A stretch of DNA of 57,974 bases from positions 1 through 57,974 of the forward strand of contig DAIJ01000006.1 in assembly GCA_002498725.1 (NCBI GenBank), written 5' to 3'. The DNA comes from Euryarchaeota archaeon UBA23. GTDB lineage: Archaea; Thermoplasmatota; Poseidoniia; Poseidoniales; Thalassarchaeaceae. This document shows, piece after piece, positions 25,045 through 33,387 of this stretch (position 1 is the stretch's first letter; the number at the start of each line of letters is the position of its first letter). Below the pieces are notes generated by a model. That model saw nothing but the letters and a program-made list of their open reading frames with translations. It was not told the DNA's origin and searched no databases. A program made the position numbers and the translations under genes.

Positions 25045-26307
25045 CTAGGGCCAAGAAAGAGATCCCCAAGATTCTGGATCTTCCTCTCTCCAATTTATTG
25101 TTTCTAACAATTGCAAAACATCCTCTTTTGTCCCAAGATCCTCTTCAATTTGTTTTCTCTGTAACCAATCCTTTAGTCGACCTAATCTAGGCCCTGGTTC
25201 TAACCCAGTAATTTCCATCAGATGTTCTCCATCAATTAGAGGTAATTTTCCAGCAGTAAGGGGTTTGAGATCCTTACTATGTTGTAAATATTCTTCGCCC
25301 TTAGGTCCAAAATAATCTGCCATCTTCAGTTGCATTTTTTCTGAAATGCAACTTCGGAATATCCTAAGTATGGAATCATTCTTTTCTTCGATTGCCTCTT
25401 TTGGAATATCGTGTAGAAAAGAAATTACGTTTTCCTCTTCATTTGATAGTTTCAATATAGATTTTAGATATGAAGCCAAATCAGGTCCGGAGCGAGAATC
25501 ATTATTACAAAGTAATGCCAAACTCACAGTTGAATCAGCGGATAATCGAATTTCATTTACCGATGAAATTGAGATACCGGGTAGAATCCTTGAAAGAACA
25601 CCATGCCCTTCCATAGACTCTAGTATGTCATTTGCATTGCTAGAACTAATGATCTGCGAGAATTCATTCCACTTTCTTTCTTCTGAAACATTATCTAACA
25701 TTGCGACATTTTGTCTAATTGCATCAGATAGATCATTATCTAAATTCCTTTTCTTTCCATTTTCTAAATTTATGAATCTAAATGCCCTTAGTATTCTCAA
25801 TCCATCTTCTGAAATCCTTGTTTTTGCATCTCCAACTGCACGCAAGATGCCACTTTTCAGGTCTTCTAGTCCAGAAAATGGATCAATTAACTCGCCATTT
25901 GATCCATCTATTGCCATAGAATTGATAGTGAAATCACGTCGTGATAAATCTTCCAATATGTCATGCCCAAAATCAACATTATCAGGGCGTCTTCCATCTC
26001 CATAAGACCCATCTTTACGTAGAGTTGTAATTTCCCAAGTTTCTTCATTTTGGTCGTTATGATTTTCGGTTTTTTCATCTTTCAGTACAAGAATTGTACC
26101 ATATCTCTCTCCAACAGGTATGTTTCTTGGAAACAATTGCATTACCTCTCTTGGCATTAATGAAGTTGCATAATCAACTTCTTTTGGTTGAATGTCTGAG
26201 AGGATATCTCTAACCCAACCTCCTACAATCCAAGCTTTACCTGCCGAGCACAGTCTTTCTAGAACCATTTTATCAGAATCAGACAGGTGTCGGCGAGGGT
26301 CCTCCAT
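25045..26307 (-). CDS. cca: Class II (bacterial-type) CCA-adding enzyme / poly(A) polymerase family
   Basis: 420 residues. Motifs of the class II nucleotidyltransferase family are WIVGGWVRDIL (27-36), then PKEVDYATS, RRDFTINSMAID, the SGLEDLKSGILRAVGD block and EDGLRILRAFRF. Archaea normally use an unrelated class I CCA enzyme, so this is probably a transferred gene. The metal-binding DxD is E43-V-D45 here, an unusual Asp-to-Glu change. All five tRNA genes in this window already encode CCA, so end repair rather than de novo addition would be the main need. Convergent with the GcvH-like gene (5-base gap). A poly(A) polymerase role cannot be excluded. Confidence 0.85.
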   Translation of the reverse strand: MEDPRRHLSDSDKMVLERLCSAGKAWIVGGWVRDILSDIQPKEVDYATSLMPREVMQLFPRNIPVGERYGTILVLKDEKTENHNDQNEETWEITTLRKDGSYGDGRRPDNVDFGHDILEDLSRRDFTINSMAIDGSNGELIDPFSGLEDLKSGILRAVGDAKTRISEDGLRILRAFRFINLENGKKRNLDNDLSDAIRQNVAMLDNVSEERKWNEFSQIISSSNANDILESMEGHGVLSRILPGISISSVNEIRLSADSTVSLALLCNNDSRSGPDLASYLKSILKLSNEEENVISFLHDIPKEAIEEKNDSILRIFRSCISEKMQLKMADYFGPKGEEYLQHSKDLKPLTAGKLPLIDGEHLMEITGLEPGPRLGRLKDWLQRKQIEEDLGTKEDVLQLLETINWREEDPESWGSLSWP

Positions 26308-26380
26308 GTGGTGCCTTCAAGGCTATTAGCCATGAATCCTCGGGCATCAAACATATTGCATAGACCCACATGCGAACTAT

Positions 26381-26797
26381 ATGGAAGTGGAGTTGGTGCC
26401 TCTTGAGGTCCTGCGCCCTCATGAGCAAATAATTAGTTCAAAGGTAGATCAATTATTACGTATGACTAATAGATGGAATGCCTATACCAAACCACTTCTA
26501 ATAGATCGTGTAACTGGTACTATACTGGATGGTCATCATAGATATCATGTGGCGCAGCGTCTTTCATTGAAATGTGTTCCATGTGTTCTAATTGATTATT
26601 TAGATGATGATTCAATAGAACTAGATGTTTGGCCAAATTGTGGTCGAGATAGTATCAGCAAGAATGAGGTAATAGATGCCGCTATGAGCGGCGAACTTTT
26701 ACATCCAAAGACTAGTAGACATAGACTTTCAGACCATCTACCACCCATTGCTGTACCACTTTCTAGACTATCTTTATCTGCCTCAAAAGAAGATTAA
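26381..26797 (+). CDS. SerK-like (ParB-fold) protein, possible free serine kinase
   Basis: 138 residues. The N-terminal VPLEVLRPHEQIIS, the central TILDGHHRYHVAQRL and the C-terminal ELLHPKTSRHRLSDHLP follow, from memory, the archaeal ADP-dependent serine kinase SerK of Thermococcus. There the PHEQ glutamate (E15 here) is catalytic and DGHHR binds nucleotide/phosphate. The middle, about 80-100 residues in SerK, is cut to roughly 20 residues here, so this is a minimal version. SerK makes O-phosphoserine for cysteine or serine metabolism; serC (2.5 kb) and a SerB-like phosphatase (31.5 kb) are in the window. A ParB-type DNA-binding role is the alternative. Confidence 0.65.
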   Translation: MEVELVPLEVLRPHEQIISSKVDQLLRMTNRWNAYTKPLLIDRVTGTILDGHHRYHVAQRLSLKCVPCVLIDYLDDDSIELDVWPNCGRDSISKNEVIDAAMSGELLHPKTSRHRLSDHLPPIAVPLSRLSLSASKED

Positions 26798-26819
26798 AAA
26801 AGATTCTTAATTTTATTTT

Positions 26820-27851
26820 TTAGCTTAGTTCTCTTATTAGATTGGTTGCAGATTGGCGAACCATTTTATCCTCACTTTCGGATAATAGTAATATTATTTC
26901 TTTTGTTGATGAAGTAATTTCTCTACCAATAAGGTCTTCAATTAATCTGGATTTTAGAGATTCAGATCTATTTTCATTTTTCAAAATCTTATCTCTGATT
27001 TCCATTTCTTCCTTACCTCTTACTCCAATCAGGAGTCTTGCCGTTAATGAGTCATTTGCGTACTCAATAATGGCATTTTTTAATCCTGGTATTTCTTTCC
27101 AATCATTTTCTCTTAGTTTTCTAGAAAATATATCTATGAATTCTGAATTTTTTTCTTCAGTTAGTGCGACAATTTCTGATGCGACGTCCTTATCTTTAAG
27201 CGCTTGTGGAATCATTATCCCTACAATTCTAGCCTTATCTCGAGGATTTGAGATGTCCGAGATAGGGCCAATTGTTTCCAAAATTTCTTTTTCATTTAGC
27301 AATTCAGGATTTTTAGTTAGTAACTGAATTCCCCCGCTACGAACTGAATCAGCACTATCATTAAGAATTTGATGAATGAACTTCCTAACCAGTTTTTTGT
27401 TTTCCATAATCTTGTAAACAGCCTCCTTACGAACAGCTCTATCTGAGAAAATAATCGCATTTGATATTTCGTCATCTTCAATTTCAATCAATGATTTCCA
27501 TGCGGCTAGACGTATGTTTGGCTGGGTATCAGTTGTAAGTTTCTTAAGGATCAAAACGCCACTCTTATGTGCCCGTCCTGATATCCTAGCAGCGAGAAGT
27601 CTTTTTTTATTATCATCAGATTTGGAAAGATCCTCAAATAGCTTTAAGTCTGCAGAAGCAGCCCATTTTTCTATTGCTTCCATAGATTTTTCACGAAACC
27701 AATAGTCTTCATCATCTAGAAGTTGAATAAATCCCGAAAGAGCATTGGGGTCATCAATTTCAAACAAATGTCTAACGGCTCTCCTACGTTGTCTAACGTC
27801 CTTGTGATGTAGCTTTGAGAGAGCCGGTCGTATGCTCATTGTTAACCCCAA
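26820..27851 (-). CDS. HEAT-repeat protein
   Basis: 343 residues, almost entirely helical. Repeats begin with LSKLHHKDVRQRRRAVRHLFE, LLDDEDYWFREKSMEAIEKW and LTTDTQPNIRLAAWKSL, about 30 residues apart, as in PBS-lyase-type HEAT repeats. Repeats are degenerate in the C-terminal half. No catalytic motif, signal or membrane helix is present, so it is probably a cytoplasmic scaffold. Its ATG is at 27851 (MGLTMSIRPALSKLHHK), with a second possible start 12 bases downstream. It follows the PCMT-like gene on the same strand by 54 bases. The partner is unknown. Confidence 0.75.
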   Translation of the reverse strand: MGLTMSIRPALSKLHHKDVRQRRRAVRHLFEIDDPNALSGFIQLLDDEDYWFREKSMEAIEKWAASADLKLFEDLSKSDDNKKRLLAARISGRAHKSGVLILKKLTTDTQPNIRLAAWKSLIEIEDDEISNAIIFSDRAVRKEAVYKIMENKKLVRKFIHQILNDSADSVRSGGIQLLTKNPELLNEKEILETIGPISDISNPRDKARIVGIMIPQALKDKDVASEIVALTEEKNSEFIDIFSRKLRENDWKEIPGLKNAIIEYANDSLTARLLIGVRGKEEMEIRDKILKNENRSESLKSRLIEDLIGREITSSTKEIILLLSESEDKMVRQSATNLIRELS

Positions 27852-27905
27852 TACCTAGGCTGAGAAGAATACTACGGATAAATAATCAGGATTTTTTTTT
27901 CGTAA

Positions 27906-28895
27906 TTAAGGGACTAAGTCTTCATGCCCACCTATCATTGAACTTTCTTCAAAATCCCATTTTATTGGGCTATCTACTTGAAATGAGAGTAACTGTTCAA
28001 ATAAAGGCCATATTGGCGAAATCCATTCCATTTCGGCCATAATTAGATCATAAACAGGATGTTCAATTATTTCTTCATCACTTGCATTAAAATCTAATTC
28101 TGGTATTTCAGATGGCATTGATTTAAGCGAATAAATCAGATCTTCTATTCTTTCTTTTGTTTCTTCATCGATTTCCATCATATCTTCTACTATTTCTATT
28201 ACATCTTGAATTAATTCTGCAATAACTGTTGGATTAAGTGGTCCTTTTTCTGCTTCAGACAAATCCATAGGCCCAAATATGACTGCTCCTAGATCTGTAT
28301 CTATCCATTCATTACCTTGACGTTCTTTCTTCAATAATTTTTGTTGAATAGGGCCACCAAATGGTCCTAAAACGAATCCACCTTCTTCAATAGCGCCTTC
28401 AATTTCTAGGGGGATTTCTCTTATTGATCCAGTTATTAGCACTCTGTCAACTCTTTTATCAAACAAATAGTCATTCATTGAACCAATCGGTATAGTTCTT
28501 ATTACTCCGCTTGAATTATGAAAAACAAGTCTATCTGAAGTATAATCTAGTACTTCTTCATGAGGCTCAATGACAGTAACCATACCGTCATTTCCGACTA
28601 TATAATCGATTAACGCTGCCATATATCCACCTTTAGCTCCCATTAACAAAACATGCTGCCCTCTTTTCAGTTCTAGATGGTGCAATAATAACAGTATCAT
28701 ATGCGGTGCAGATATGGTCTTTACAGCATCATTTTTAGTAACCAAAAAAGGAGTTGGCCTATCGTTCCAAAAAGTTTCGAGAGAGAAATCCGTAAACGTG
28801 CCGATAAATACCTTCGAAAGAGCATTTTCTACCTGTTTTTCAATAGGAATGCCACTACTGCGGAGGCGCTCAAGTAAATCCCTCACTCCTTCCAT
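27906..28895 (-). CDS. PCMT-like methyltransferase with long C-terminal extension
   Basis: 329 residues from ATG 28895, chosen because CTGGAGAAAG lies at ribosome-site distance and MEGVRDLLERL matches the usual PCMT start. TTG 28958 and ATG 28931 also lie in frame. TISAPHMILLLLHHLEL and LLMGAKGGYMAALIDYIVG correspond to the substrate loop and SAM motif I (normally GTGSGY). IEPHEEVLDYT is motif post-I. PCMT repairs isoaspartate. The usual ~215-residue domain is followed by about 120 acidic residues that I do not recognise, and motif I is altered (GAKGGY), so activity on isoaspartate is uncertain. It is followed by the HEAT gene. Confidence 0.7.
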   Translation of the reverse strand: MEGVRDLLERLRSSGIPIEKQVENALSKVFIGTFTDFSLETFWNDRPTPFLVTKNDAVKTISAPHMILLLLHHLELKRGQHVLLMGAKGGYMAALIDYIVGNDGMVTVIEPHEEVLDYTSDRLVFHNSSGVIRTIPIGSMNDYLFDKRVDRVLITGSIREIPLEIEGAIEEGGFVLGPFGGPIQQKLLKKERQGNEWIDTDLGAVIFGPMDLSEAEKGPLNPTVIAELIQDVIEIVEDMMEIDEETKERIEDLIYSLKSMPSEIPELDFNASDEEIIEHPVYDLIMAEMEWISPIWPLFEQLLSFQVDSPIKWDFEESSMIGGHEDLVP

Positions 28896-28963
28896 GGCTT
28901 TCTCCAGTCTGAATATTACACCGCCAATCATTTGAATACGTCGCGCCTGCGTTCTCAATATTG

Positions 28964-29039
28964 GGGCCCGTGGTCTAGGGGTTATGACGTCGCTCTTACA
29001 AAGCGAAGATCACCGGTTCAATTCCGGTCGGGCCCACCA
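28964..29039 (+). tRNA. tRNA-Val(TAC), CCA encoded
   Basis: Acceptor stem GGGCCCG/CGGGCCC, discriminator A and encoded CCA at 29037-29039. The anticodon arm is TCGCT-CTTACAA-AGCGA with anticodon TAC. The T-arm ACCGGTTCAATTCCGGT is well formed. It reads GUA and probably other valine codons. It lies head-on upstream of the divergent PCMT-like gene. Confidence 0.96.
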
Positions 29040-29086
29040 TCTATCTCCTATGAAAGAGTCAAGAAGTAGAGCCATGACGATGGGTC

Positions 29087-29770
29087 GTGGTTGAGGAGAT
29101 TGCGGCCCTTGCTTCAAGGCTAAGTCGTCGTTTACGTAAAAGAAATTGGAGTGTTGTTACTGCGGAGTCATGTACTGGTGGTTTACTGGCTTCAACATTT
29201 ACAGACATATCTGGTGCTACTAAATGGTTCAAACAAGGCTGGATTGTATACAATAATGATGCCAAGATGCGTGAACTTGGAGTTGAAAAAAATTCTTTTG
29301 ATGAAGGAGAAGCGGGTGCAGTTTCGCATCAAGTTGCATTGCAAATGGCACGCGGTGCCAGATATCGTTCAGATGCTGAGGTTTCAGTGGCAATTACTGG
29401 AATAGCCGGCCCGGGAGGGGCAACTCAGACTAAAGAGGTAGGCCTAGTACACGTGGCAGTCACTGCTGGAGATCAATTTCTGGTTAGAAGAAGAGATTTT
29501 GGAGACAATGATCGTTTAGACAATAAACGCTCTTTCGTTGCTTTTGCTCTTCGTATTACTTTAGAATTATTTGACCGTTTAGATGCTGATGAAGCAAAAA
29601 TAGCAGAAGTAGAGAAAAGAGGCGAGGTAACTATCGATAATGCGAATGATTTAGATCCTAAATCAGAACAATGGGAAGGTTCTCTTTCATGGGCTAAAGA
29701 AGATGATGAAAGTGTTGCTGATCGCATAAACAAGGTCGATCTTGCTTCTCTGACAGATTGGGATGAATGA
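29087..29770 (+). CDS. CinA-family nicotinamide-nucleotide amidohydrolase-like protein
   Basis: 227 residues. This is the stand-alone C-terminal CinA (PncC) domain. VVTAESCTGGLLASTFTDI holds the catalytic serine, GWIVYNNDAKMRELGV follows, and AITGIAGPGGATQTKEVGLV is the second signature. The enzyme deamidates NMN to nicotinate mononucleotide in NAD recycling. The last 50 residues are an acidic extension beyond the usual ~165. The GTG start at 29087 is the only good choice, as nearby ATGs are out of frame. It follows tRNA-Val and precedes the PolD small subunit by 63 bases. Confidence 0.86.
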   Translation: MVEEIAALASRLSRRLRKRNWSVVTAESCTGGLLASTFTDISGATKWFKQGWIVYNNDAKMRELGVEKNSFDEGEAGAVSHQVALQMARGARYRSDAEVSVAITGIAGPGGATQTKEVGLVHVAVTAGDQFLVRRRDFGDNDRLDNKRSFVAFALRITLELFDRLDADEAKIAEVEKRGEVTIDNANDLDPKSEQWEGSLSWAKEDDESVADRINKVDLASLTDWDE

Positions 29771-29833
29771 TTTTTGGCACTTCTAAAGTGGGAGCGGAGT
29801 TCAGCGATATCATCATGAGCGGCGTGCTTCGAC

Positions 29834-31462
29834 ATGCAGAGCATGTCGGTGGATGATTGGTCCGAAAAGGCCCGAATATTGATGTCCGCTGGGATTATTG
29901 TAATGGGCCACGAAGCAAAAGAAAAAATAATCAATTTAGAAAGTCTAGTTCCGCTAATCGAAGCCGCTAATGCCTCTGATGTGAGTATAATCGATAGCCG
30001 AACTTTTGACGATTTGTTAAAGATAGTACCAAATAGCAATCAAATAAATGAAGTTCCAAATACACCTTCTTTACAAGTAACTCTGAATAGTAATCCAGAT
30101 AGTCCTCTTGGTAGAACAATAGCTCCAATTATTTCCAATGAACCATCATCTCCACCTAGACCCCACAATCTATCTCACTATCGTATCGAAGATTTTCCTA
30201 TGGAGGCAAGAGATGTCGATTCTGAAATTGAAATCCATTTCGATATTACTGGGTATTCAAAAACAGAAGGAAAGATGTCAGATATTCAATCATGTTTCTC
30301 GGATCGGTTGAAGAAAATAAGGAATATAATGATCTCAGGTAGAGCCTTACCAAGACGTCCCATTAGCGTAGGAGAGGCTTGGCGTAATCGTCAGAGATAT
30401 TCTAGTAGAGACTATGAGATAACTTTAGTTGGACTTTCCTCGAATTCCCGATGGTCACGTTCTGGAAATCTTAGATTTGAATTAGAAGACGAAACTCAAA
30501 GTATTCAATGCACACTAAAGCCACCTTCCGGAGCATCCCCATTACATCCTTCTTTAGATGGCCTAATGAATGATGATGTAATCGGTGTAAGTGGTCATTT
30601 CTATACATCTGGTAGTCGGGATCATGAATTTAGTGTATCAGATATTCATCTTCCACCTCTAGGAAATCATTCTAAGTCTTCAGCGCCATCAGATAGAGCA
30701 GTTTCTGCAGCATTTTTGTCAGACGTACATGTAGGGTCAAAGACATTTTTACAACCTCAGTGGGAGAAAATGATTAGTTGGTTCAATAATGATCCTCTGG
30801 CACGTACCATCAAATATTTTGTACTGAGTGGAGATGGAGTTGATGGCGTAGGAATTTATCCCGGCCAACAGAGGCATCTAGCGATTACAGATCTTTTCAA
30901 ACAATATGGAGAATTGGCGCGTTTATTAGAAGATTTACCAGATTGGGTCGATGTCATCATATTGCCTGGAAATCATGATGCAGTAAGGCCTGCTGAACCA
31001 CAACCAGCATTAGATCCAGAGGTCCAGCAAGATTATTCAGACGCGGTTTTTGTTGGTAACCCCTGTGATTTCAGCCTTCATGGAGTAAGGGTATTGTCAT
31101 ATCATGGAAAAAGCATTGATGATTTCGTCGCAGGATTACGCTCTGTAACTTATTCTAAGCCAGAAATGGCTATGAGAGCAATGCTGGAAAGAAGGCATCT
31201 CGCACCTACATGGGGTGGGAAAACCCCCTTGTCTCCTGAACCAGAAGATCAAATGGTAATACAGGAAATTCCAGATATATTTGTTACAGGGCATGTTCAT
31301 GGGCATTATGTTGGCGATCATAAGGGCACAATGATAATTCATTCATCAACTTGGCAAGACCAAACGGACTATCAGAGAATGCTTGGTTTTCAACCCAAAC
31401 CCTGTATATTGACAGTGGTTAATCTCCACACACATGAGACGGCATCAATACCATTTGCCTAA
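29834..31462 (+). CDS. polB: DNA polymerase D small subunit (DP1)
   Basis: 542 residues. PolD is the archaeal two-subunit replicative polymerase, and DP1 is its Mre11-like subunit with 3'-5' exonuclease. The N-terminal helical part is followed by a linker with low-complexity stretches (about 70-120) and an OB fold (about 190-280). The phosphoesterase domain has AAFLSDVHVGSKTFL, LSGDGVDGVG, LPGNHDAVRPAEP, and FVTGHVHGHYVG as the last metal motif. All expected metal ligands are present. The DP2 gene is not in the window. ATG 29834 gives MQSMSVDDWSEKARI; the internal ATG at 29843 is possible. Confidence 0.95.
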   Translation: MQSMSVDDWSEKARILMSAGIIVMGHEAKEKIINLESLVPLIEAANASDVSIIDSRTFDDLLKIVPNSNQINEVPNTPSLQVTLNSNPDSPLGRTIAPIISNEPSSPPRPHNLSHYRIEDFPMEARDVDSEIEIHFDITGYSKTEGKMSDIQSCFSDRLKKIRNIMISGRALPRRPISVGEAWRNRQRYSSRDYEITLVGLSSNSRWSRSGNLRFELEDETQSIQCTLKPPSGASPLHPSLDGLMNDDVIGVSGHFYTSGSRDHEFSVSDIHLPPLGNHSKSSAPSDRAVSAAFLSDVHVGSKTFLQPQWEKMISWFNNDPLARTIKYFVLSGDGVDGVGIYPGQQRHLAITDLFKQYGELARLLEDLPDWVDVIILPGNHDAVRPAEPQPALDPEVQQDYSDAVFVGNPCDFSLHGVRVLSYHGKSIDDFVAGLRSVTYSKPEMAMRAMLERRHLAPTWGGKTPLSPEPEDQMVIQEIPDIFVTGHVHGHYVGDHKGTMIIHSSTWQDQTDYQRMLGFQPKPCILTVVNLHTHETASIPFA

Positions 31463-31472
31463 TCTAATTTGG

Positions 31473-32147
31473 TTATTCAGGAAATTCTTCACCAAATATT
31501 GGCAACCATATATCTCTCAAATCTTGTGTTTCAACTATTGGTACACCAGCACTTTTGAATGCATTACAAGCCCTCTCTCTTGCGGGGTTAAATCCTATGA
31601 ATTTTGAACCAGGAATCATCATAGAGAGATCTGGACCAGAATCACCTACTGAAACTATTTCTTCCGGAGAAATGTTATTTATCCTAGCAAATTTTTCAAC
31701 CATGGCGCCTTTATCATGGGAATCTACTCTTGTTGACATAGGTCCAATCAACCACCCCTTTTCATCCCATTCAAATCCGTTTGCAGCCCAATCATCTACT
31801 CTAAGCATATTTGCTATTGTGCCAACTAATAGATCAACTCCGGATGAAACTATTGCAATTAGAATACCACGAGATTTCAATTCTTGGATCACATCCCTTG
31901 CCCCATCCATCAATTTAATTCCAGAATATGCGCGCATTATTTCATCACGATGTATTTCAGGTTGAATGTTTCTCCACACTCGAATATCATCCTTTACAAA
32001 TTCTTCATCTGTTATTTCTTTTGCAAGGAATCTAGCTAACATTTCTTTATTTTCTGTGCCAAAGTAATCATGAATATTTTGCCATGAGGATGCATTATCT
32101 GCAAGTACTCCATCACAGTCGAAGGCTATAGCCCGGATCTCTGCCAT
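31473..32147 (-). CDS. HAD phosphatase, phosphoserine phosphatase-like
   Basis: 224 residues. HAD motif I is AFDCDGVLAD (nucleophile D9, acid D11), motif II is AIVSSGVD, motif III includes the lysine of DSHDKGAMVEKF, and motif IV is VSVGDSGPDLSMM. The helical cap lies between motifs I and II. Overall shape and the GDSGPDLSM block resemble SerB-type phosphoserine phosphatases, so it could finish serine synthesis with SerC. Other small phosphate esters are possible. It is convergent with the DP1 gene (10-base gap). Confidence 0.75.
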   Translation of the reverse strand: MAEIRAIAFDCDGVLADNASSWQNIHDYFGTENKEMLARFLAKEITDEEFVKDDIRVWRNIQPEIHRDEIMRAYSGIKLMDGARDVIQELKSRGILIAIVSSGVDLLVGTIANMLRVDDWAANGFEWDEKGWLIGPMSTRVDSHDKGAMVEKFARINNISPEEIVSVGDSGPDLSMMIPGSKFIGFNPARERACNAFKSAGVPIVETQDLRDIWLPIFGEEFPE

Positions 32148-32222
32148 GATATGTTGTGAAACTTCAATGCTTTAGATTCTACTAGCCATAGTATTGAATT
32201 AAACCCCACCTTCGCGTAGTGC

Positions 32223-32483
32223 GTGACAGGTGACTCTAACTTCGCAATAAAAGTGAAGTTAATTTTTTTTGGGCCTTTAGCCGAACATATTGGCGAAAGA
32301 GAAATTGAAGTTATAGTATCTCATGGCTCCACTGTTCTTGATTTAATTGACAGATTTGGTTTGCTAGGTTTTATTGACTCGGGTCTTAGAATTGCGATTG
32401 ATGGAGAAATAGGCGCTGGATTAGAAGAAGTTCTACAGGATAATTCCGAATTGGCTCTTCTGCCTCCTGTATCTGGTGGGTAA
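32223..32483 (+). CDS. MoaD/SAMP-like ubiquitin-fold protein
   Basis: 86 residues with a GTG start and the MoaD layout: KVKLIFFGPLAEHIGEREIEV, then TVLDLIDRFGL, RIAIDGE and a C-terminal LALLPPVSGG. The terminal Gly-Gly and PPVSGG are the MoaD signature. It may carry sulfur for molybdopterin, or serve as a SAMP in archaeal sulfur transfer or protein tagging. This is the second GG-ending protein of the window; the one at 7518 is shorter and more ThiS-like. The N-terminal eight residues (MTGDSNFA) are not conserved, so the true start may be slightly further in. Confidence 0.82.
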   Translation: MTGDSNFAIKVKLIFFGPLAEHIGEREIEVIVSHGSTVLDLIDRFGLLGFIDSGLRIAIDGEIGAGLEEVLQDNSELALLPPVSGG

Positions 32484-32558
32484 CTGAATAAGAAGCACTT
32501 TTGACACCATAAGGCCGAAGACTTTGAGAAAGAGGCCCTACACCTGTAACCGAAAGAC

Positions 32559-32768
32559 ATGGCTATTGGCACTACTGAAATCGTAATTCTTGTTATCATT
32601 GCAATCATTATTTTCGGGGCAAATCGTATCCCTGAACTTGCTCGAAATGTCGGACGTGCTAAGGGAGAATTTCACGCAGGTATGGCAGAAGTAGCATCTC
32701 CTTCTAAAGCCGAAGCCGACATGGATCGTGGTGGAATGACAGAAGAAGTCGCCGCTGAAAATGAATGA
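32559..32768 (+). CDS. tatA: Twin-arginine translocase subunit TatA
   Basis: 69 residues. One membrane helix (TEIVILVIIAIIIFGANRIPEL) with the family FGxxxIPEL hinge is followed by an amphipathic helix (ARNVGRAKGEFHAGM) and a short acidic tail. TatA multimerises with TatC to export folded proteins. No tatC is in the window. The gene stands alone between MoaD-like and convergent nob1 (6-base gap). Confidence 0.9.
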   Translation: MAIGTTEIVILVIIAIIIFGANRIPELARNVGRAKGEFHAGMAEVASPSKAEADMDRGGMTEEVAAENE

Positions 32769-32774
32769 GATTAG

Positions 32775-33284
32775 TTACATAATTCTCTTCAATTTAAGCG
32801 GAGATCCACAATCGTAACATTCTCCTAAGTCATTCCTTTTTTCTGATGTATTTTTTGGAGCCGGAAATACTTTTGAACAACCTTTGCAAACAAGTTCCCA
32901 ATTCCAAATCTCCGCAATACCCTCCATAATTACGGGTTTACATTCGATACCCAAATTTTTAGCAACATTTTGCATACGATAATCGTCAGTCACTAATACA
33001 GCATTGAGTTCTTTAGAAAGCGCGATTAATGACAAGTCGGTTTTAGATAATCCTGAAATATCCCCTGTAATTCTGGCCATTGTAGTAACTTGACGAATAA
33101 ATTCTTCATTAGGTTCTTGGAAATTTAAGCCGATAGATTTGATGATTTCTGCCCTTTCAGGGGAGTAACGCATAACCTCACTAATTTGTCCCGAGGTAAT
33201 TATCCCTCCAGATAAAGCAGATATGGGCCAAGAAATGATTGCAGTCGTGTCTAGTACTGCATGTCTATCCATGACTTCTGCCAA
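32775..33284 (-). CDS. nob1: rRNA endonuclease Nob1
   Basis: 169 residues. The PIN nuclease domain starts HAVLDTTAIISW and continues with SKTDLSLIALSKELN and LVTDDYRMQNVAKNLGI, which hold the acidic metal ligands. The C-terminal zinc ribbon has CKGC and CYDC. Nob1 cuts the 3' end of 16S rRNA during small-subunit maturation. EIWNWELVCKGC is a typical junction. ATG 33284 gives MAEVMDRHAV; ATG 33272 is equally possible. It is convergent with tatA and divergent from the DedA gene. Confidence 0.92.
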   Translation of the reverse strand: MAEVMDRHAVLDTTAIISWPISALSGGIITSGQISEVMRYSPERAEIIKSIGLNFQEPNEEFIRQVTTMARITGDISGLSKTDLSLIALSKELNAVLVTDDYRMQNVAKNLGIECKPVIMEGIAEIWNWELVCKGCSKVFPAPKNTSEKRNDLGECYDCGSPLKLKRIM

Positions 33285-33387
33285 ACGTGTTTGGCTTTCA
33301 GTGTCTCCTCAAAATACATGTAATAATGATTAATTTCAACAGTCTTGTACTGACAACTTTCATCTGTCGGACATTAGACGACTTTCT

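Noticed and set aside
25346..26005. A 219-residue plus-strand open frame opposite the CCA gene
   Set aside because: The minus strand encodes class II CCA motifs across this stretch. The plus frame is serine/isoleucine-rich shadow sequence.
29473..30039. A 188-residue minus-strand open frame across cinA and polB
   Set aside because: It spans two well-supported plus-strand genes and the gap between them and shows no protein-family motif.
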